Assembly: GCA_963575745.1 (NCBI GenBank)
Contig: CAUYUJ010012102.1
Location: 338,878 to 402,877, forward strand
Direction: 5' to 3'
DNA from: Prorocentrum cordatum
Lineage: Eukaryota; Sar; Dinophyceae; Prorocentrales; Prorocentraceae
DNA: 64,000 bases
Of this stretch, positions 1-11,350 are shown in pieces (the stretch's first letter is position 1; each line of letters begins with the position of its first letter). The position numbers were made by a program, and so were the translations under genes. The notes below the pieces were generated by a model, which was given only the letters and a program-made list of their open reading frames with translations, was not told the origin of the DNA and ran no database searches.

Positions 1-352
1 CGTTTTCGTCGTCGTCTTCGCCGCTCCCCCCCTGTCCTTGTCCGTGGGCACTCCTCTTCAAACGTTCCAGCCAGCGGGAGATCGAGCATCGTCGTAATCG
101 AGTCGAAGGGAAGCCCCTTCTCCTTGATGCCTCTCCCACCAGGAGGGGGGGTCCTAGGAAAGCAGAGGGGGGGGGATCCCCGGGGGGGTAGCGGGCGGCG
201 TCCCCAGGGGGGTAGCGGTGGGGTCACAGGGGTAAGACCCCCCCCCTGGGGTGGAGTACCCCTCCCCGGGAGAAGCTTTTCCCTTGCATCGAGCGAACAG
301 TCCTGCGTGCGTCCTCACCTCGATCCGAAGAGAAACTGAGGTGCGACCACTC
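1..352. other. GC-rich DNA, no gene seen
   Basis: Runs of G and C (for example around 150-260) but no protein-like reading frame or RNA gene that I can support. Confidence 0.5.
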
Positions 353-452
353 TAGAGGAGGAGGAGGAGGAGGAGGAGGAGGAGGAGGAGGAGGAGGAGG
401 AGGAGGAGGAGAGGAGGAGGAGGAGGAGGAGGGAGGGAGGAGGAGGGAGGAG
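353..452. repeat. (GGA)n microsatellite
   Basis: About 100 bp of GGA trinucleotides with a few interruptions near its right end. Frames through it encode only poly-Ser, poly-Pro or poly-Glu artefacts on either strand. A purine/pyrimidine mirror run of this kind can form triplex DNA. Confidence 0.95.
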
Positions 453-2665
453 GAGCCTGGGCGGGTACCGTAGGCTCTCCCTCGGCAAGTTTGGCACCAA
501 CCACACACCGGGTGCTCGTGTTGAAAAAGCATGCAGCGCACGCTGCCGTAATGCTTCCTGCTACTTATCTCCCTCCTCCTCCTCCTCCACCTGCTCCACC
601 TGCTCCTCCTCTGTATCCTTCGCCCCTTCCTCTTGCGGCGGGACCATATGCAGACCTTGCAAATAAGATACGGCACGAACCAACAATGGACCACCATATC
701 ACTGTCACATGTGTCACCTCCCTCCAGGACCTCAGCCGATCTATCTGCAACAACAACGATAGGCGCTCGATTCTGGAAGCGGCAATCTTCCGGACAACCA
801 GCAACACTCAAACAAAATGTTTGTATACTTCAGCGTGAACATCATACAGTTTAGCTCTTCAGATCACCAGGCCACGCAATCAATGGACACACACACACAC
901 TCAACACATCACGCGTTCGGCGACACCTCTCCCGCATCCACAAATGTGTCGCAACTATCCCATTCGAAAGGCTACGGCCCTCTTCATTGGCCCAACAAGA
1001 TATCATGCGAGCATCCCCAAAGGCACCACGTCTTGTGTTCGTCTTCGTCCTTCTGCTCTGCCATGAGGCGGAAAATCATCTTCTGAATCATCCCCTGCAC
1101 CTTGCTTAAATAGCATCTCAATCTACTGTGCAGCACGGCGTGACATGTATGCCCTTCTAGAACAATGGGCTAGCGCGAAATCTTAAGCAATCCGGACTGG
1201 GCCTCAATATTCTTCTCCCCTGGCGAAACCGTCGCTCCAAAACACGGCTCCGTGATGCCGCTTGCCGAATCGACGCAGCCATGACCGGGCCAATTCCAAC
1301 ATTCGGGGGCGCGCAAACATGGATTAACGATTCACGGATTTGGCGCGCGGTCGCCAAATCCATGGGTCGGGGGAGGTGCCCTCCCCAAAATGCGGCCGGT
1401 GCCGCCTCGTTCGGCGGCATACATGCACGATTTCCCATGGAAGCGTGACCCGTCGCTAATCCACGCCCCCTCAATCCATGTTTGCGATCGCCTGAAACAT
1501 TGCTCAGTGGCAGCTGGGTCCTGTGATGCCAGGCACACCACGGAAAGGGGGGGAGGGGGCTTGACGGGAGGTGGGCCCGAGAGGGGGGGCTCGCCTCGTG
1601 AGCGCGGCGGCACTCGCCTCCGAGTGTGGGAGCCACCACTGACCACTGGTCTTCGGCCTGCCGCAAGAGAGGACCGCGGGGGCCTGCTGCGCCCCCAGAG
1701 GCTGGGGGGGGGGTCCACGGGAGGGCAGACGCAGGAGCGGGGGGAGGTGGGACGAGAGGCACGACGGGGAACAGCGGGGCAGGGGCGAGTGGGGGGGCAG
1801 GAGCACGAGGACACTGAGTAGGATTCAGGCGTCGCGCGCGATCAAGTTGCGTGGAGCGCATGTTCTGGGCAAGTTCAGCTGTCCGGGGACATCAGCAATG
1901 AATTTCGGGCGCCGCCGCTTATCGGCGCGCTCTGACAAGGGGGCACTCTGGGAGGAACACGCAGACTGTTGATTGCGAGGCCTTGCGAAAGCCAAGAGCC
2001 TAACAAGAAGTTCGCCAATTCCATGCAACGGTCAAGAAATGAATGCTGAAATGGATGTCACTGGCCTGCACGATGTAAAACTCACTCCCCGTAATGCTGT
2101 CGGGTCTCCGTCGCGCATGAGCCATAAGGTTACGGAAACATAGAAGAATGGACTGATAAGCGCACCTCGTCGAATGGACCAGTCGCCATATGTGCCACCT
2201 GGCACGGGAAATGGTTCATACTCAGCATGCGCAATGAGCCATGAGCTCTAATTCGGAGAAGACAACATGCAGTGCAATCTGCCTGCAAGCAAACCAACCA
2301 TTCCCACGACACCATAAATGCTCGTCCCCGCGACCCAATAGCAATCATCTGTTCCGTAGAGACCTGGTCGATGTGCCATCCAGAGATAGCATTGTCAGAC
2401 CAAATACATTGTATAAACATCCATTACATGTATAACATACAAAGTGAGGGCGCGCGGTGAGTACTCATGCAAGCCCGCCGGACGCCAAAGACGAAGCCTC
2501 CCGAGCAGTGTGCGGCCAAGAAGCTGGCGGATGCGAGGATACACCAGGGACGATGCTGCCCGTCCTTACTATGGACGTTGTCTGCACCCTGCACCTGCGC
2601 GAGGATCAGAACGCAACTTGGGCGACGGGAAGCAAGACGGACCCGAAACTAGATGGACGGAAGAC
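453..2665. other. No recognised gene
   Basis: Moderate-GC, apparently single-copy sequence with a short (CA)n at 889-902. Several frames exceed 60 codons, but none has recognisable motifs or credible composition. 1520-1810 is very G-rich. I cannot exclude short exons. Confidence 0.4.
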
Positions 2666-2727
2666 CTGCTCTGCGAACTCGGCGAACGCCTTGTTGTCGG
2701 ACCTGCCGCCGCCGCGCATCGGAGCAG
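2666..2727 (-). CDS. Possible short host exon
   Basis: Minus-strand segment translating to a balanced, protein-like peptide that includes AAPMRGGGRSDNKAFAEFAEQ minus its first residue. A GT follows the last codon (CAG then GTCTTCC), as at a 5' splice site, and an AAG precedes it. The ~150 bp dispersed repeat at 2769-2911 begins 40 bp upstream. No homologue is recognised, and one short open stretch is weak evidence. Confidence 0.2.
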
Positions 2728-2768
2728 CTTGAGACAAGGCAGTGCAGAGACAAGAGAACATGCTTGCA

Positions 2769-2911
2769 GGGGCCCTGGGACACACAAATACCAGGATTCC
2801 CGTATATGTTCCCGTAGTTTCTGGGTTTTTGTCTTCCCCCCCCCATTTCCCATATTTTCCCATAGTTTCCTGAAAATCGACGATGAATCGTGTCTGTGTT
2901 TTTTCCCCTCC
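2769..2911 (+). repeat. 150-bp dispersed family, copy A
   Basis: Begins GGGGCCCTGGGACACACAA and ends with a GTGTCTGTG, T-run and CCCTCC. The core has CTGGGTTTTTGTCTTCCCCC followed by two TTTCCCATA-type blocks and a TCGACGAT box. Five further copies lie at 8970, 12024, 12440 (inverted), 57275 and 58140. No coding potential; the first and last ~25 bp are loosely complementary. Confidence 0.85.
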
Positions 2912-3905
2912 TGGATGCTCCATCGACACTGCCCTGGGCCACCTCGCTGCACGAGACGTGTGCCCACGCAGGACGAACGCTCACCGAGCGGGCTCCGTCC
3001 CCTCTCCTCCCGCCCCATCGCGGGCAGACATGTGTGTTTCGACTCCCGGCCGACTTCTGCTCGTCCCACACCCCTCACTCCTTACAGGCGGACTTGATTG
3101 GAGAGGACGCGCGAGAGGACAAGAGACCCTTTCCGAGGGGAACACTGCCATAGGAATGTCGGAGGCATGGGTCGCGAGACACAGGACACAAGGGTACCCT
3201 TGACTTGGCAGGGGTGGCCACCCGCATTATCTGGGATTGATCTGGCCCGCGTAGGGCTCTGTAGGGGGGTCGCCAAGTGTGACCCAGAAGAAGCCTGGAG
3301 CCGCCAGATCGGGAACAGCTCTTATTTCAGGACAGCGCTGGACGGTGTCTACGTAAGACAGAGTGTGATCTTAGAGAACTCAGACTGATTACAATGTGGG
3401 GGGGAACACAACGCGAAAACGGGAGGCCCGAATACGGAATCATCCTTGACCACCCGCTGCCTTGATGACTCGGGGCCCTGACTCACCACGATTGAAGCAG
3501 GGCCAGGTGGAAACGGGGCCTGGAACCCAGAGCCACCCCCCAAGATCAAGCCTTTATTCTCAATGCATTGTGGACGGTCCTGGGGCCCAGGGAGGATCCC
3601 GGGACACGGGAGCCCGAAAGCAGCGAAACTTTAGGACCCGGTTCCCCAAGACCCCTCTCATCACTGGCGCCCTCCATCCTCAGGGAGCCCACACAACACG
3701 CACGCGCCCAACCACGCACATGAACACGGCCCCCGAGTCCGCGAGACCAGCCTCATGATACGATCGCTCGCGCCCTGCGTTACTTTCGAAACCAACGCGG
3801 GCTCATGCGCGTGTGCCTTTTTTCCGCGCCCGAGTCCTCGACGCTTCCCACCCCCCACCCTGGCAGCAGGGCGGGCGGCGTGTCTCGTGTACGCTGCCTC
3901 GATAG
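2912..3905. other. No recognised gene
   Basis: Mixed sequence without recognised coding motifs, tandem structure or known repeats. Confidence 0.4.
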
Positions 3906-4166
3906 AGGCCTCCTAGATGGGGTCGGAGTAGATGGGGTCGGAGGATCGCGCTACATCGCCGATACATCGGCGATGCATCGGCGATGCATCGGCGATGTAT
4001 CAGCGATGCACCGGCCATGCATCGGCGACGTCGACGGTGCATCGGCGACGCCGGCGTGGACAAGATCGGGCTCCACATCGAGCAGCATCGGCGATGCATC
4101 GCCGATGCATCGGCGATGCGGCGCGATCCTCCGGCCCCATCTACTCCGACCCCATCTAGGAGGCCT
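3906..4166. mobile_element. Foldback element with CATCGGCGATG core
   Basis: The arms 3906-3951 and about 4121-4166 are inverted copies with one visible mismatch in 46 bp. Each holds two GATGGGGTCGGAG-type units and ends GGATCGCGC. The interior is a run of the near-palindromic 11-mer CATCGGCGATG and its complement CATCGCCGATG, plus decayed versions, so the whole 261 bp can fold on itself. A decayed single arm is at 37080-37130, and the 11-mer recurs near 60497. No transposase is visible; I infer a non-autonomous foldback transposon. Confidence 0.8.
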
Positions 4167-4975
4167 AGACTCGACCGGGGCTCCCACGATGCGCCCCGCC
4201 GGTGGAGGCAGGAGCGTGGGCCACAACGTTGCCATCGCCACTGCCCAATGCCGAAGGAGCCTGCACACCTACGGAACTGCGAGCCGCGGCCCCTGCTCCT
4301 GCCCTCGCAGCCTCTTCCCCCTGGCGGCGCGCGGCGGGGGCGCGCCTCCTGGCCTCGCGCCGCAGGAGGTTGACCGCGCGCTCCCGCGCCGCGGAGGCCT
4401 GAAGAGCGTTCGGGCGCGCGGGCGATGGGGTGAGGGCTAATCAGGGGGGCCTGGGGCGAGGGGGGCTGTTGGGCGTCGCTTGCTCGGGGGGCGATCGTGA
4501 AGCGTGCACTCCTCGGGCCCAGCAGGCCCCTTCTGGGCCCCAGTGGGTCTATCTCTAGGGGCCCCAAGGAGCCCCTGTTCTACGGCCCTGGCTGCCCCAC
4601 CACGTATCCCCCCCTCATTACGCGACGCCCAAGGCTGCCGCTGCCACGAAGATCTGGCAGGACGAGAGTGGGTGCAACAGAGGGAAATTGAATCGGCAGC
4701 GCGCAGCAAGGCCGTCCCCCCTGTTTTGCCGCCCCGCTTTCACATGCCCGGAGCCCAGGGCGAGGGATGCCGCTGTCACGAACATGTCACAAACCAACCA
4801 TACACATAAACAGAAAAGAAACCAAATTGAAACGGTCACCCAACCGGAAAATCGGCGTCGGTTTCGGTCCGTTTCGCGCGTGCGGGCGAGGCGAAACAGC
4901 GCGAATGCCTCTGCAAGGGGCCAAATTGAGTCGGGCCCCCAGGCGCCAAGGAATGCCCGTGGCGTTGTTAGGGTG
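4167..4975. other. GC-rich DNA, no gene seen
   Basis: Contains GGCC- and CCC-rich segments and no recognisable coding motif or repeat. Confidence 0.4.
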
Positions 4976-5290
4976 ACGCCGATGGTCATCCGTCTAGATG
5001 ACCCCACGGTTGTCCCCATGGTTGTCCCGATGGTTGCCCAGACGGTTGCGCCCATGGTTGTTGTTGTCCCGATTGTTATCCCGATGATTGATCGCATGGT
5101 TGTCCCATTGGTTGTCTCCGATGGTTGTCCCGAAATTGTTTTGGGTTTTGTTTCGCGAATGTCCCGTGTTTTCTGGCGGTTGTGCTGTGTTCCCCTGTTT
5201 GTCCCGTGGCCGTTTCGGTGGTTTTCCTGATGGTTGTTTTGTGGCTGTCCCATGCTCGTTCTGTGGCTCTCCCGTAAGTGGTCCGTTCTC
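4976..5290. repeat. Degenerate GGTTGTCCC tandem repeat
   Basis: Roughly twenty imperfect units based on ATGGTTGTCCC, 12-18 bp apart, decaying rightwards into longer GTTTTG-rich spacing. The minus-strand reading gives a meaningless Gly/Asn/Asp/Thr-rich peptide. Confidence 0.75.
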
Positions 5291-5565
5291 CTCCCGTGTT
5301 CTCTCCTCGATTGCACTGTGGTTGTCCTCGATGATGGCGTGGACGATCGAGACAACAATCTGCGATGGAGAAAAACATCGTGTCGCCGGCACCGTGGCCC
5401 CCATACTAGCAAACACAAAGAGCTCGGACAGAGGGCGGCCAATTCGGGTTTGCCCCCGGGCCGTCTGGGAGGCCAGGGGGGGTCCCAAATAGCCCGAGGG
5501 CGGAACATTCGGATCGGCGGGGGTGGCTACCAGGACTGATCGAAAAGCATCCCGTGCCCCCTGGC

Positions 5566-6130
5566 GCGGGCGTCTTGCAGTCGTGGGACGATGACCGACG
5601 GGCGACGCCGACACCGAAAACGACGGCGGACTGCGGATGGCACTTGAGGGGGGGGTGCTGCGTGGGCGTCCTGCAGTCCTGGGGCGACGATGGCCGACGA
5701 CGACGACGACGAGGACGAGGACGACGACGACGACTGCGGACAGCGGACGGACGGCAGATGGGTGGGAGGGGGTGCTGCGCGGGCGTCCTACAGTCCCCGA
5801 GCGACGAGACGACGGCGGACGACAGCGGACTGCGGATGGCAGATGGAGGGGGGATGGCGTCCTGCAGTCCTGGGGCGGCCACGACGACGACGACGATGAC
5901 GACGACGACGACGACGGACGACGCCGGCGGACTGCAGATGGCAGATGGGGTGGGGGGGCGCGCTGCGTGGGTGTCCTGCAGTCCCGAAGGACGAGACGAC
6001 AGCGAAGACAACAGCGGACTGCGGATGGTAGAAAGGGTGTGGGGGGGGACTCGGGAGGGAATATGGGATGTTGGGGGGGGTGCTGCGGTGCGTCCTACAG
6101 CGCCGAAAGACGAAACGATAGGACGGTCGA
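5566..6130. repeat. Degenerate ~75-120 bp tandem array
   Basis: Six units each carry a GCGTCCTGCAGTCC-type box, at about 5568, 5666, 5783, 5857, 5971 and 6090, followed by a (GAC)n stretch and GGCGGACTGCGGATGGCAGA. Unit length varies because the internal (GAC)n expands and contracts. No coding function. Confidence 0.8.
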
Positions 6131-6139
6131 CAGGCTGTA

Positions 6140-6330
6140 CATACGCCTATTGTAGCTGTGCGTAGGCCCATGGTAGACCAACGCACAGGCTGCGCACAGG
6201 CCCTACGGCGGAGGCGTCCACAGGCCTGTGCACACCCCACGCATGGGCCTACCATAGGCCGGTGCACACCCTATGCACAGGGCTGTGATAGACCTGTGCA
6301 TGGGGTGTGCATGGTTCCACAGAGGGGCCT
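6140..6330. repeat. Cluster of short palindromes
   Basis: Repeated GGGCCTACCATAGGCC, CCTGTGCACACCC and GTGCATGGGGTGTGCAT blocks in both orientations, including the perfect palindrome CCACAGGCCTGTGG minus its last base near 6219. Likely a decayed inverted-repeat cluster. Confidence 0.5.
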
Positions 6331-6461
6331 ATCATGAGCTATGCCATTCGCTATCGTCGGGATCGTCGATTGCTGGAGAGTGGCGCTCCGCCACTTGACC
6401 CTGGCGGTATCGCCCACCGTTCGGAACAGCTGCTCCCTGGTCGTGGTCTTCACGGTACGAT

Positions 6462-6509
6462 GAGGAGGAGGAGGAGGAGGAGGAGGAGGAGGAGGAGGAG
6501 GAGGAGAAG
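6462..6509. repeat. (GGA)n microsatellite
   Basis: Sixteen near-perfect GGA units. Confidence 0.95.
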
Positions 6510-7150
6510 CTAAATGCCGGGGGTTCTGAATGTTTCGTGATGGGGTTCGGATCGAGACTCTTCGCCTTCGTCTCGAGGCACGCCTGGGCCTGTCCCGCCT
6601 GCTTCGCACTTCTCCTCTCGGCTCGGCTTACTGTGGACCGTAGTGAACAACTCGTTGCCCCGGTGCCTCCAAGAAGGGCCCCCCTGAAACTTCTCCCGAA
6701 GGGCCGTCGCGATCTCGGTGGCATGCGGGGGCTCGGCCTGGACCATGAGCTCTTGCACGCGGGAGCTTCGGGACTTGGTGACCCCGACTTCGTCTTTGAG
6801 GTCCGCGGGAAGAGAAAACTTCAACCTGGCGACAGTGTCCAACGCCTGATCCCTAGTGTCTCCTTTCTCCGTACGCCCCGATCACAGAAACCACTAATGT
6901 CGAAGTGCGTCGGCGAGAAGCCACCCCCGGGCCGTTGGCCCTCCCCAAGCCCAGTCACACGGCTATCATGGGAGTCGATCTTCTGATCGATTACACTGAT
7001 ACTCTCGATAATAGGGGCAAGGTTCTTCTTTTAAACTTCGAGTCAAGAAGGGCGCCCGTTGACTCCACTACGAGCTGGGACATTGCGGATGCACACGAGG
7101 GCCACAAGTACAGTACACGGCACTCTCTGTGTGAGCTGTCTCATCTCTTG
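6510..7150. other. No recognised gene
   Basis: The plus frame 6537-6986 is open for 149 codons (GSRLFAFVSRHAWACPACFA-like start), but I recognise no domain. I treat it as unsupported. Confidence 0.35.
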
Positions 7151-7179
7151 AGACAGTGGGACCAGAGGGAATGATCACA

Positions 7180-7640
7180 TGCGTCCCCCGCCAGCTCTGG
7201 CACACCCCTCACACGCTTCGCGGCTCCATAGGGGGCTCTCGGCGGTGGACAAACCTCCCTTTAGTACCCCCCCCCTTAGTGAAAGCGGCCTGGGACCGAA
7301 ATCGACGGGCCTGGACCCGCAAAAACGACGGCCACGACGCCCTCTCGCGAACCGAACACGGCCAATTCCTTAATCGACGTGTCAGGGAAAGGTCTGTCCA
7401 CCCACGACTCACACGCTTCGCGGCTCCATAAGGAGCTCCACCTACAGAACCAGTGGGCATGCTCGCATCCGCCCCCTCGCACACTTCGGCAAACCCCTGA
7501 CACACCCACGGTCTCCGTGGGTATGCTTACTTGCGCTTCCCCGCCTAATCTGGTAGACACACACACACACATACGCACACACCCGCTTCGCGGCCCCGTA
7601 GGGAGATCCACCTACTGTACGGTCTCAATAGGGATGCCCA
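7180..7640. repeat. Degenerate CACACGCTTCGCGGCTCC array
   Basis: At least three units start with CTCACACGCTTCGCGGCTCC followed by ATAGGGAGCTCCACCT and a variable tail with GCATGC/CACATGCG. Related units occur at 7936-8270, 8590, 21925-22410 and 52430. It is interrupted by a terminal-inverted-repeat element at 7244-7403. Confidence 0.65.
7244..7403. mobile_element. GGTGGACAGACC MITE-like element, copy 1
   Basis: Starts GGTGGACAAACCTCCCTTTAG and ends AAAGGTCTGTCCACC, which are inverted copies of each other. Its interior (CTTAGTGAAA, GGCCACGACGCCCTCTCG, TAATCGACGTGTC) is shared with copies at 9708-9880 and 22645-22819. This copy is the shortest and most diverged. No coding capacity; I infer a non-autonomous DNA transposon. 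Confidence 0.75.
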
Positions 7641-7935
7641 CATGCGTCCCGCCAGACCGCATCCCCGGAAGAGGTCGGGGTGGCGATGTCTGAGCGCAGG
7701 GAGGAGAAGGCTTGTCGTGCAAACGTGAGAACTCGTCTCAAGCGAATTTAGTGTATCTTGTATGTCGCTGTGCTGCAGTGTTCAAGCTCAACGACATGAA
7801 CCTCTGGCCTCGTCAGCTGCAAGAGCATCTGGCCAGCAATCCCCCCCAACCCTCAGCAGTACCGCGCTCCCCCATGCTTCATCCTCCTCATCCTCGCACT
7901 CCTTCCTCCTTGTGTTCCCAAGCCTCATGTGAGTT

Positions 7936-8270
7936 GGGATTTTGTTCGGTACATCTCTCACGAGGATCGTGCCCCATATGGAGCCCCGCAGATGGTCTAA
8001 GTTGGCAGACTCGCATACCGAGCGGGGCCCATTTAGGCTGCCCTCTGACGAGGATCGTGGCCTCGATTACATATGGAGGGATTCACATTCGCATGCCAGG
8101 CGGGCGCCCATTCCGGCGCATCCCTCACGAATGTGCCCCGTGTGGGGGCTCCGCAGCCTCAGTGAGCCCGTTCACGTGCGGGGCAACGCCGCTTCCCCTC
8201 ACGAAGATCCGTTGCCACGCGGGAATTTCCACCGAAGGGTTCTGCGCCCATTCCGGCACATGGGGAGGAG
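7936..8270. repeat. Degenerate CTCACGAGGATCGTG array
   Basis: Four units of about 80-90 bp share CTCACGAGGATCGTGGCC, an ATATGGAG-like box, TTCGCATGCC and a GCCCATT segment. They look distantly related to the 7180-7640 and 21925-22410 arrays. Confidence 0.6.
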
Positions 8271-8280
8271 GGATAGAGAG

Positions 8281-8588
8281 GAGGGATAGGGAGGAGGAGG
8301 AGGAGGAGGAGGAGGAGGAGGAGGAGGAGGAGGAGGAGGAGGAGGAGGAGGAGGAAGAGGAGAGGAGGAGGAGGGGAGGAGGAGGAGGAGGGGGAGGAGG
8401 AGGAGGAGGAGGAGGAGGATGAGGAGGAGGAGGAGGAGGAGGAGGAGGAGGGGGAGGAGAGAGGAGGAGGAGGGGGAGGAGGAGGAGGAGGGAGGACGGA
8501 GGAGGAGGAGGAGGAGGAGGAGGAGGAGGAGGACGAGGAGGAGGAGGAGGAGGACGAGGAGGAGGGGGAGGAGCAGGAGGAGAAGGAG
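8281..8588. repeat. (GGA)n microsatellite
   Basis: About 300 bp of GGA with single-base interruptions. All long frames across it (poly-Glu, poly-Ser/Leu/Pro) are artefacts. Confidence 0.95.
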
Positions 8589-8969
8589 GCCCCTCTCACG
8601 CTTCGTGCCCACACAGGGGAACTCCACCTGCGGCCTCCGTGGGCGCGTGCGCACGCCGCCCCGCACCGACCTCGGCACACGCCTCCCGCGCGTCGTGCCC
8701 CGCGGGGGAACACGACTCCGTACGCGTCTCGGCCGGAACAGAACGGTTCGTGAACCCCGGAGCTGGGCCCCTCGCCGACCTCATCCTGAGACGGGGCCCC
8801 CGGACCTCCCCGTCCTCTTCCCGGGGCCCCCGGACCTCCCCCCATCCTCTTCCCGAGGTGGCTCTGGCCGACGGTCTCGGGGCCGGGCGAGGGGCCCGGA
8901 AGGCCGACGGCACTGGAGAGCAGGCGCACCGACCGACGTCTTGCAAGCACGCCGGGGATCTGGCATGAA
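8589..8969. other. GC-rich DNA, no gene seen
   Basis: Opens with one CTCTCACGCTTCG unit of the array family, then a duplicated GGGGCCCCCGGACCTCCCC segment near 8790 and 8823. No supported coding sequence. Confidence 0.4.
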
Positions 8970-9101
8970 GGGGCCCTGGGGCACACAAACAAAAATACGC
9001 ACAGATGAAAAGGCTCTCGATGATTTCCTATATATATCTTCTGGGTTTTTGTCTTCCCACCCCACTTCCCATATTTTCCCGTATTTTCGGGGGAAGCGAG
9101 G

Positions 9102-9196
<95 letters not shown>

Positions 9197-9204
9197 TCCC
9201 CTCC
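8970..9204 (+). repeat. 150-bp family, copy B with (TG)n expansion
   Basis: Matches the family start GGGGCCCTGGGGCACACAAA, the CTGGGTTTTTGTCTTCCCAC core and the TTCCCATATTTTCCC block. Where other copies have GTGTCTGTG, this copy carries about 90 bp of pure (TG)n at 9101-9192, then rejoins the family end (TTTGTCCCCTCC). The microsatellite therefore grew inside the element. Confidence 0.85.
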
Positions 9205-9633
9205 TCATGGAAGCTTGCCGAAAGCCAGAGGCCCAGAGCGGGCCCCACGAGGGATCCCTCCCGCGGTCTCTCCCCAGGGGCCCGACCGCCTGCCGCGGCG
9301 GGCCTCATTAGCTCGGCGCACGCACCTCGACGCACCCCTGACGGGGGCCGTGGCGCGGGGAGCTCCGCCTCTCAGCAACTATTGGTCTGGTGACGAGTTC
9401 TCGTGCTCTTGTGGCTGTGCTTGAATAGGTTTTGACGTGTTGCACTTGTCCTGTGTTCTCTGTGAGGTCTTTCCACACCGATTCCTCGGATCTGACACGT
9501 GCCGCGTTTCTTTCGCTCCGCCTCTTGCCTCAGAGGCCCCCCCCCGCCGAGTCCCCCCGAAATCGAGCACCGTGCAGATTGCGGGCCCCGGGCGTCCCCT
9601 CGCCTGACCCCAACCCAATCCAATCAGATCCCC
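9205..9633. other. No recognised gene
   Basis: Around 9557-9607 a segment with GAGCACCGTGCAGATTGCGG resembles one at 9887-9937 and, weakly, one near 10205, so a small local repeat exists. Nothing else seen. Confidence 0.45.
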
Positions 9634-9705
9634 CTTCCTGCTGCCCTCTTCCTCGACCCGTCCTCCCCATTCCTTTGTCCCACCCCTTGTGCCCTCCCTC
9701 CCTTC
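9634..9705 (+). repeat. 72-bp dispersed segment, copy 1
   Basis: Starts CTTCCTGCTGCCCTCTTCCT and ends CCCTCCCTTC. It differs from 13505-13576 at only two or three visible positions, while the flanks are unrelated. Confidence 0.85.
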
Positions 9706-9707
9706 TC

Positions 9708-9880
9708 AGGGATGGACAGACATCCCTTCAGTAAAACGTGGTTTAGTGAAACCGACCTGAGGCCCAAACCTGGCGGGCGCAAGCCTGGAAAATACCGGCC
9801 ACGGCGCCCTCTCGAGCACCGAAAACGGACAATTCACTAATCGACGTGTCGCTGTTGGGGGTTCTGTCCACCCCCGATAG
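9708..9880. mobile_element. GGTGGACAGACC MITE-like element, copy 2
   Basis: Terminal inverted repeats GGGATGGACAGA and TCTGTCCACCCCCGATAG (complement CTATCGGGGGTGGACAGA). It carries TTTAGTGAAACCGACCTGAG and the GGACAATTCACTAATCGACG box, nearly identical to copy 3 at 22645-22819. No open reading frame of note. Confidence 0.85.
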
Positions 9881-10319
9881 AAGTCAAACACCGTGCGGAT
9901 TGCGGGCTCGGACCGCCGTCTCCCCTGGATCCCGCCTTGGAGGTCGCTTGGGTGGCAGCGTTGTTTCCAGGGCCAGATCCCCATACGCTGAGCCGGCGCG
10001 CTTGATCCGTCGATAACAATCCTCACGACACCCGTTCGCGACAAGTTCGGACCTCAGGTTTGCTCCTACCAACGATTGGGCTGCTTAGGTTTGCTCTTAC
10101 CCTACGAGCATTGCCTCCTCCTCCTCCGTCGCCCCAGAAACACAGATCGCGTTCGCTGCCCCTCAGCGAGCTGAAGATCCCGCCGAGCCCCCCGGAGCTC
10201 AAGCGCCGAGTGCGGGCTGCGGGCCCCGAGCGTCGCCACTCCGGCTCCACCTGCGGAGGCCCAGGGGGGCGATGGGCCTAGTTTTCCACCACCACTGCCA
10301 ACAAGTTGGAGGGGGAGCG
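9881..10319. other. No recognised gene
   Basis: Includes the second CACCGTGCGGATTGCGGGC segment noted above and otherwise GC-rich single-copy-looking DNA. Confidence 0.4.
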
Positions 10320-10406
10320 GGTCCTCCTCCTCCTCCTCCTCATCATCACCATCAGCAGCACCAGCATCATCATCAGCATCCTCATCATGATCAGCATCAG
10401 CATCAG

Positions 10407-10501
<95 letters not shown>

Positions 10502-10502
10502 G

Positions 10503-10546
<44 letters not shown>

Positions 10547-10735
10547 GCATCAGCATCAGCATCAGCATCAGCATCATCATCCTCATCCTCATCTCATCAT
10601 CATCCTCCGCATCCTCATCCTCCTCATCCTCATCCTCATCATCATCATCCTCATCCTCATCCTCATCATCCTCATCCTCCCCATCCTCCTCCTCCTCCTC
10701 CTCATCATCATCATCATCATCATCATCATCACACC
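10320..10735. repeat. (CAT)n microsatellite
   Basis: About 400 bp of CAT/ATC units with scattered CAG, CCT and CTC variants that change in blocks, then a CCA/ACC stretch to 10800. Poly-His, poly-Ile and poly-Met frames here are artefacts. Confidence 0.95.
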
Positions 10736-10805
10736 ACCCACCAACCACCACCAACACCAACACCAATACCAACACCAAAACCAACACCAACACCAACACC
10801 ACAAT

Positions 10806-11016
10806 ATCTCCCTCCTCCTCCTCCTCCTCCTCCTCCTCCTCCTCCACCTCCTCCCTCCTCCTCCTCCTCATCTCTTCCTCCTCCTCCTCCTCCTCCTCCG
10901 CCTCCTCCTCCTCCTCCTCCTCCTCCTCCTCCTCTCTTCCTCCTCCTCCTCCTCCTCCTCCTCCTCCTCCTCCTCCTCCTCCTCCTCCTCCTCCTCCTCC
11001 TCCTCCTCCTCCCTCC
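10806..11016. repeat. (TCC)n microsatellite
   Basis: About 210 bp of TCC with a few CAT/CGC interruptions. It is the complementary partner of the (GGA)n at 11238-11518. Confidence 0.95.
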
Positions 11017-11237
11017 CCCCCATTTTCTGGTGGTGGCGATGGAAAACGGGCCCACCCAGGGGAAGCGTCCCGAGGCGACGGCGGCAGGCGAGGCGCGGGG
11101 CGGCAAGCGCCTTGCGCGGGTCGCCCACGGGCCCCAGCAGCTGGAAGAGCGCCGCGCCGCTGCTCTCGGCGGCCTCGAGGGGCGACGGCGGGGGCACCTC
11201 GCAGCAGTGGCCGGGGGGGGGGGGCTCGAGGCCGCAG
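11017..11237. other. Unique spacer between TCC and GGA arrays
   Basis: 220 bp of high-GC non-repetitive DNA. The minus strand reads through it with an even composition (SPLEAAESSGAALFQLLGPV), so an exon is conceivable, but no splice boundaries or homology support it. Confidence 0.35.
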
Positions 11238-11319
11238 CAAGGAGGAGGAGGAGGAGGGAGGAGGAGGAGGAGGAGGAGGAGGAGGAGGAGGAGGAGGAGG
11301 AGGAGGAGGAGGAGGAGGA

Positions 11320-11350
<31 letters not shown>

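Noticed and set aside
6537-6986. 149-codon open frame
   Set aside because: No recognisable domain or splice sites, and GC-rich DNA yields such frames often.
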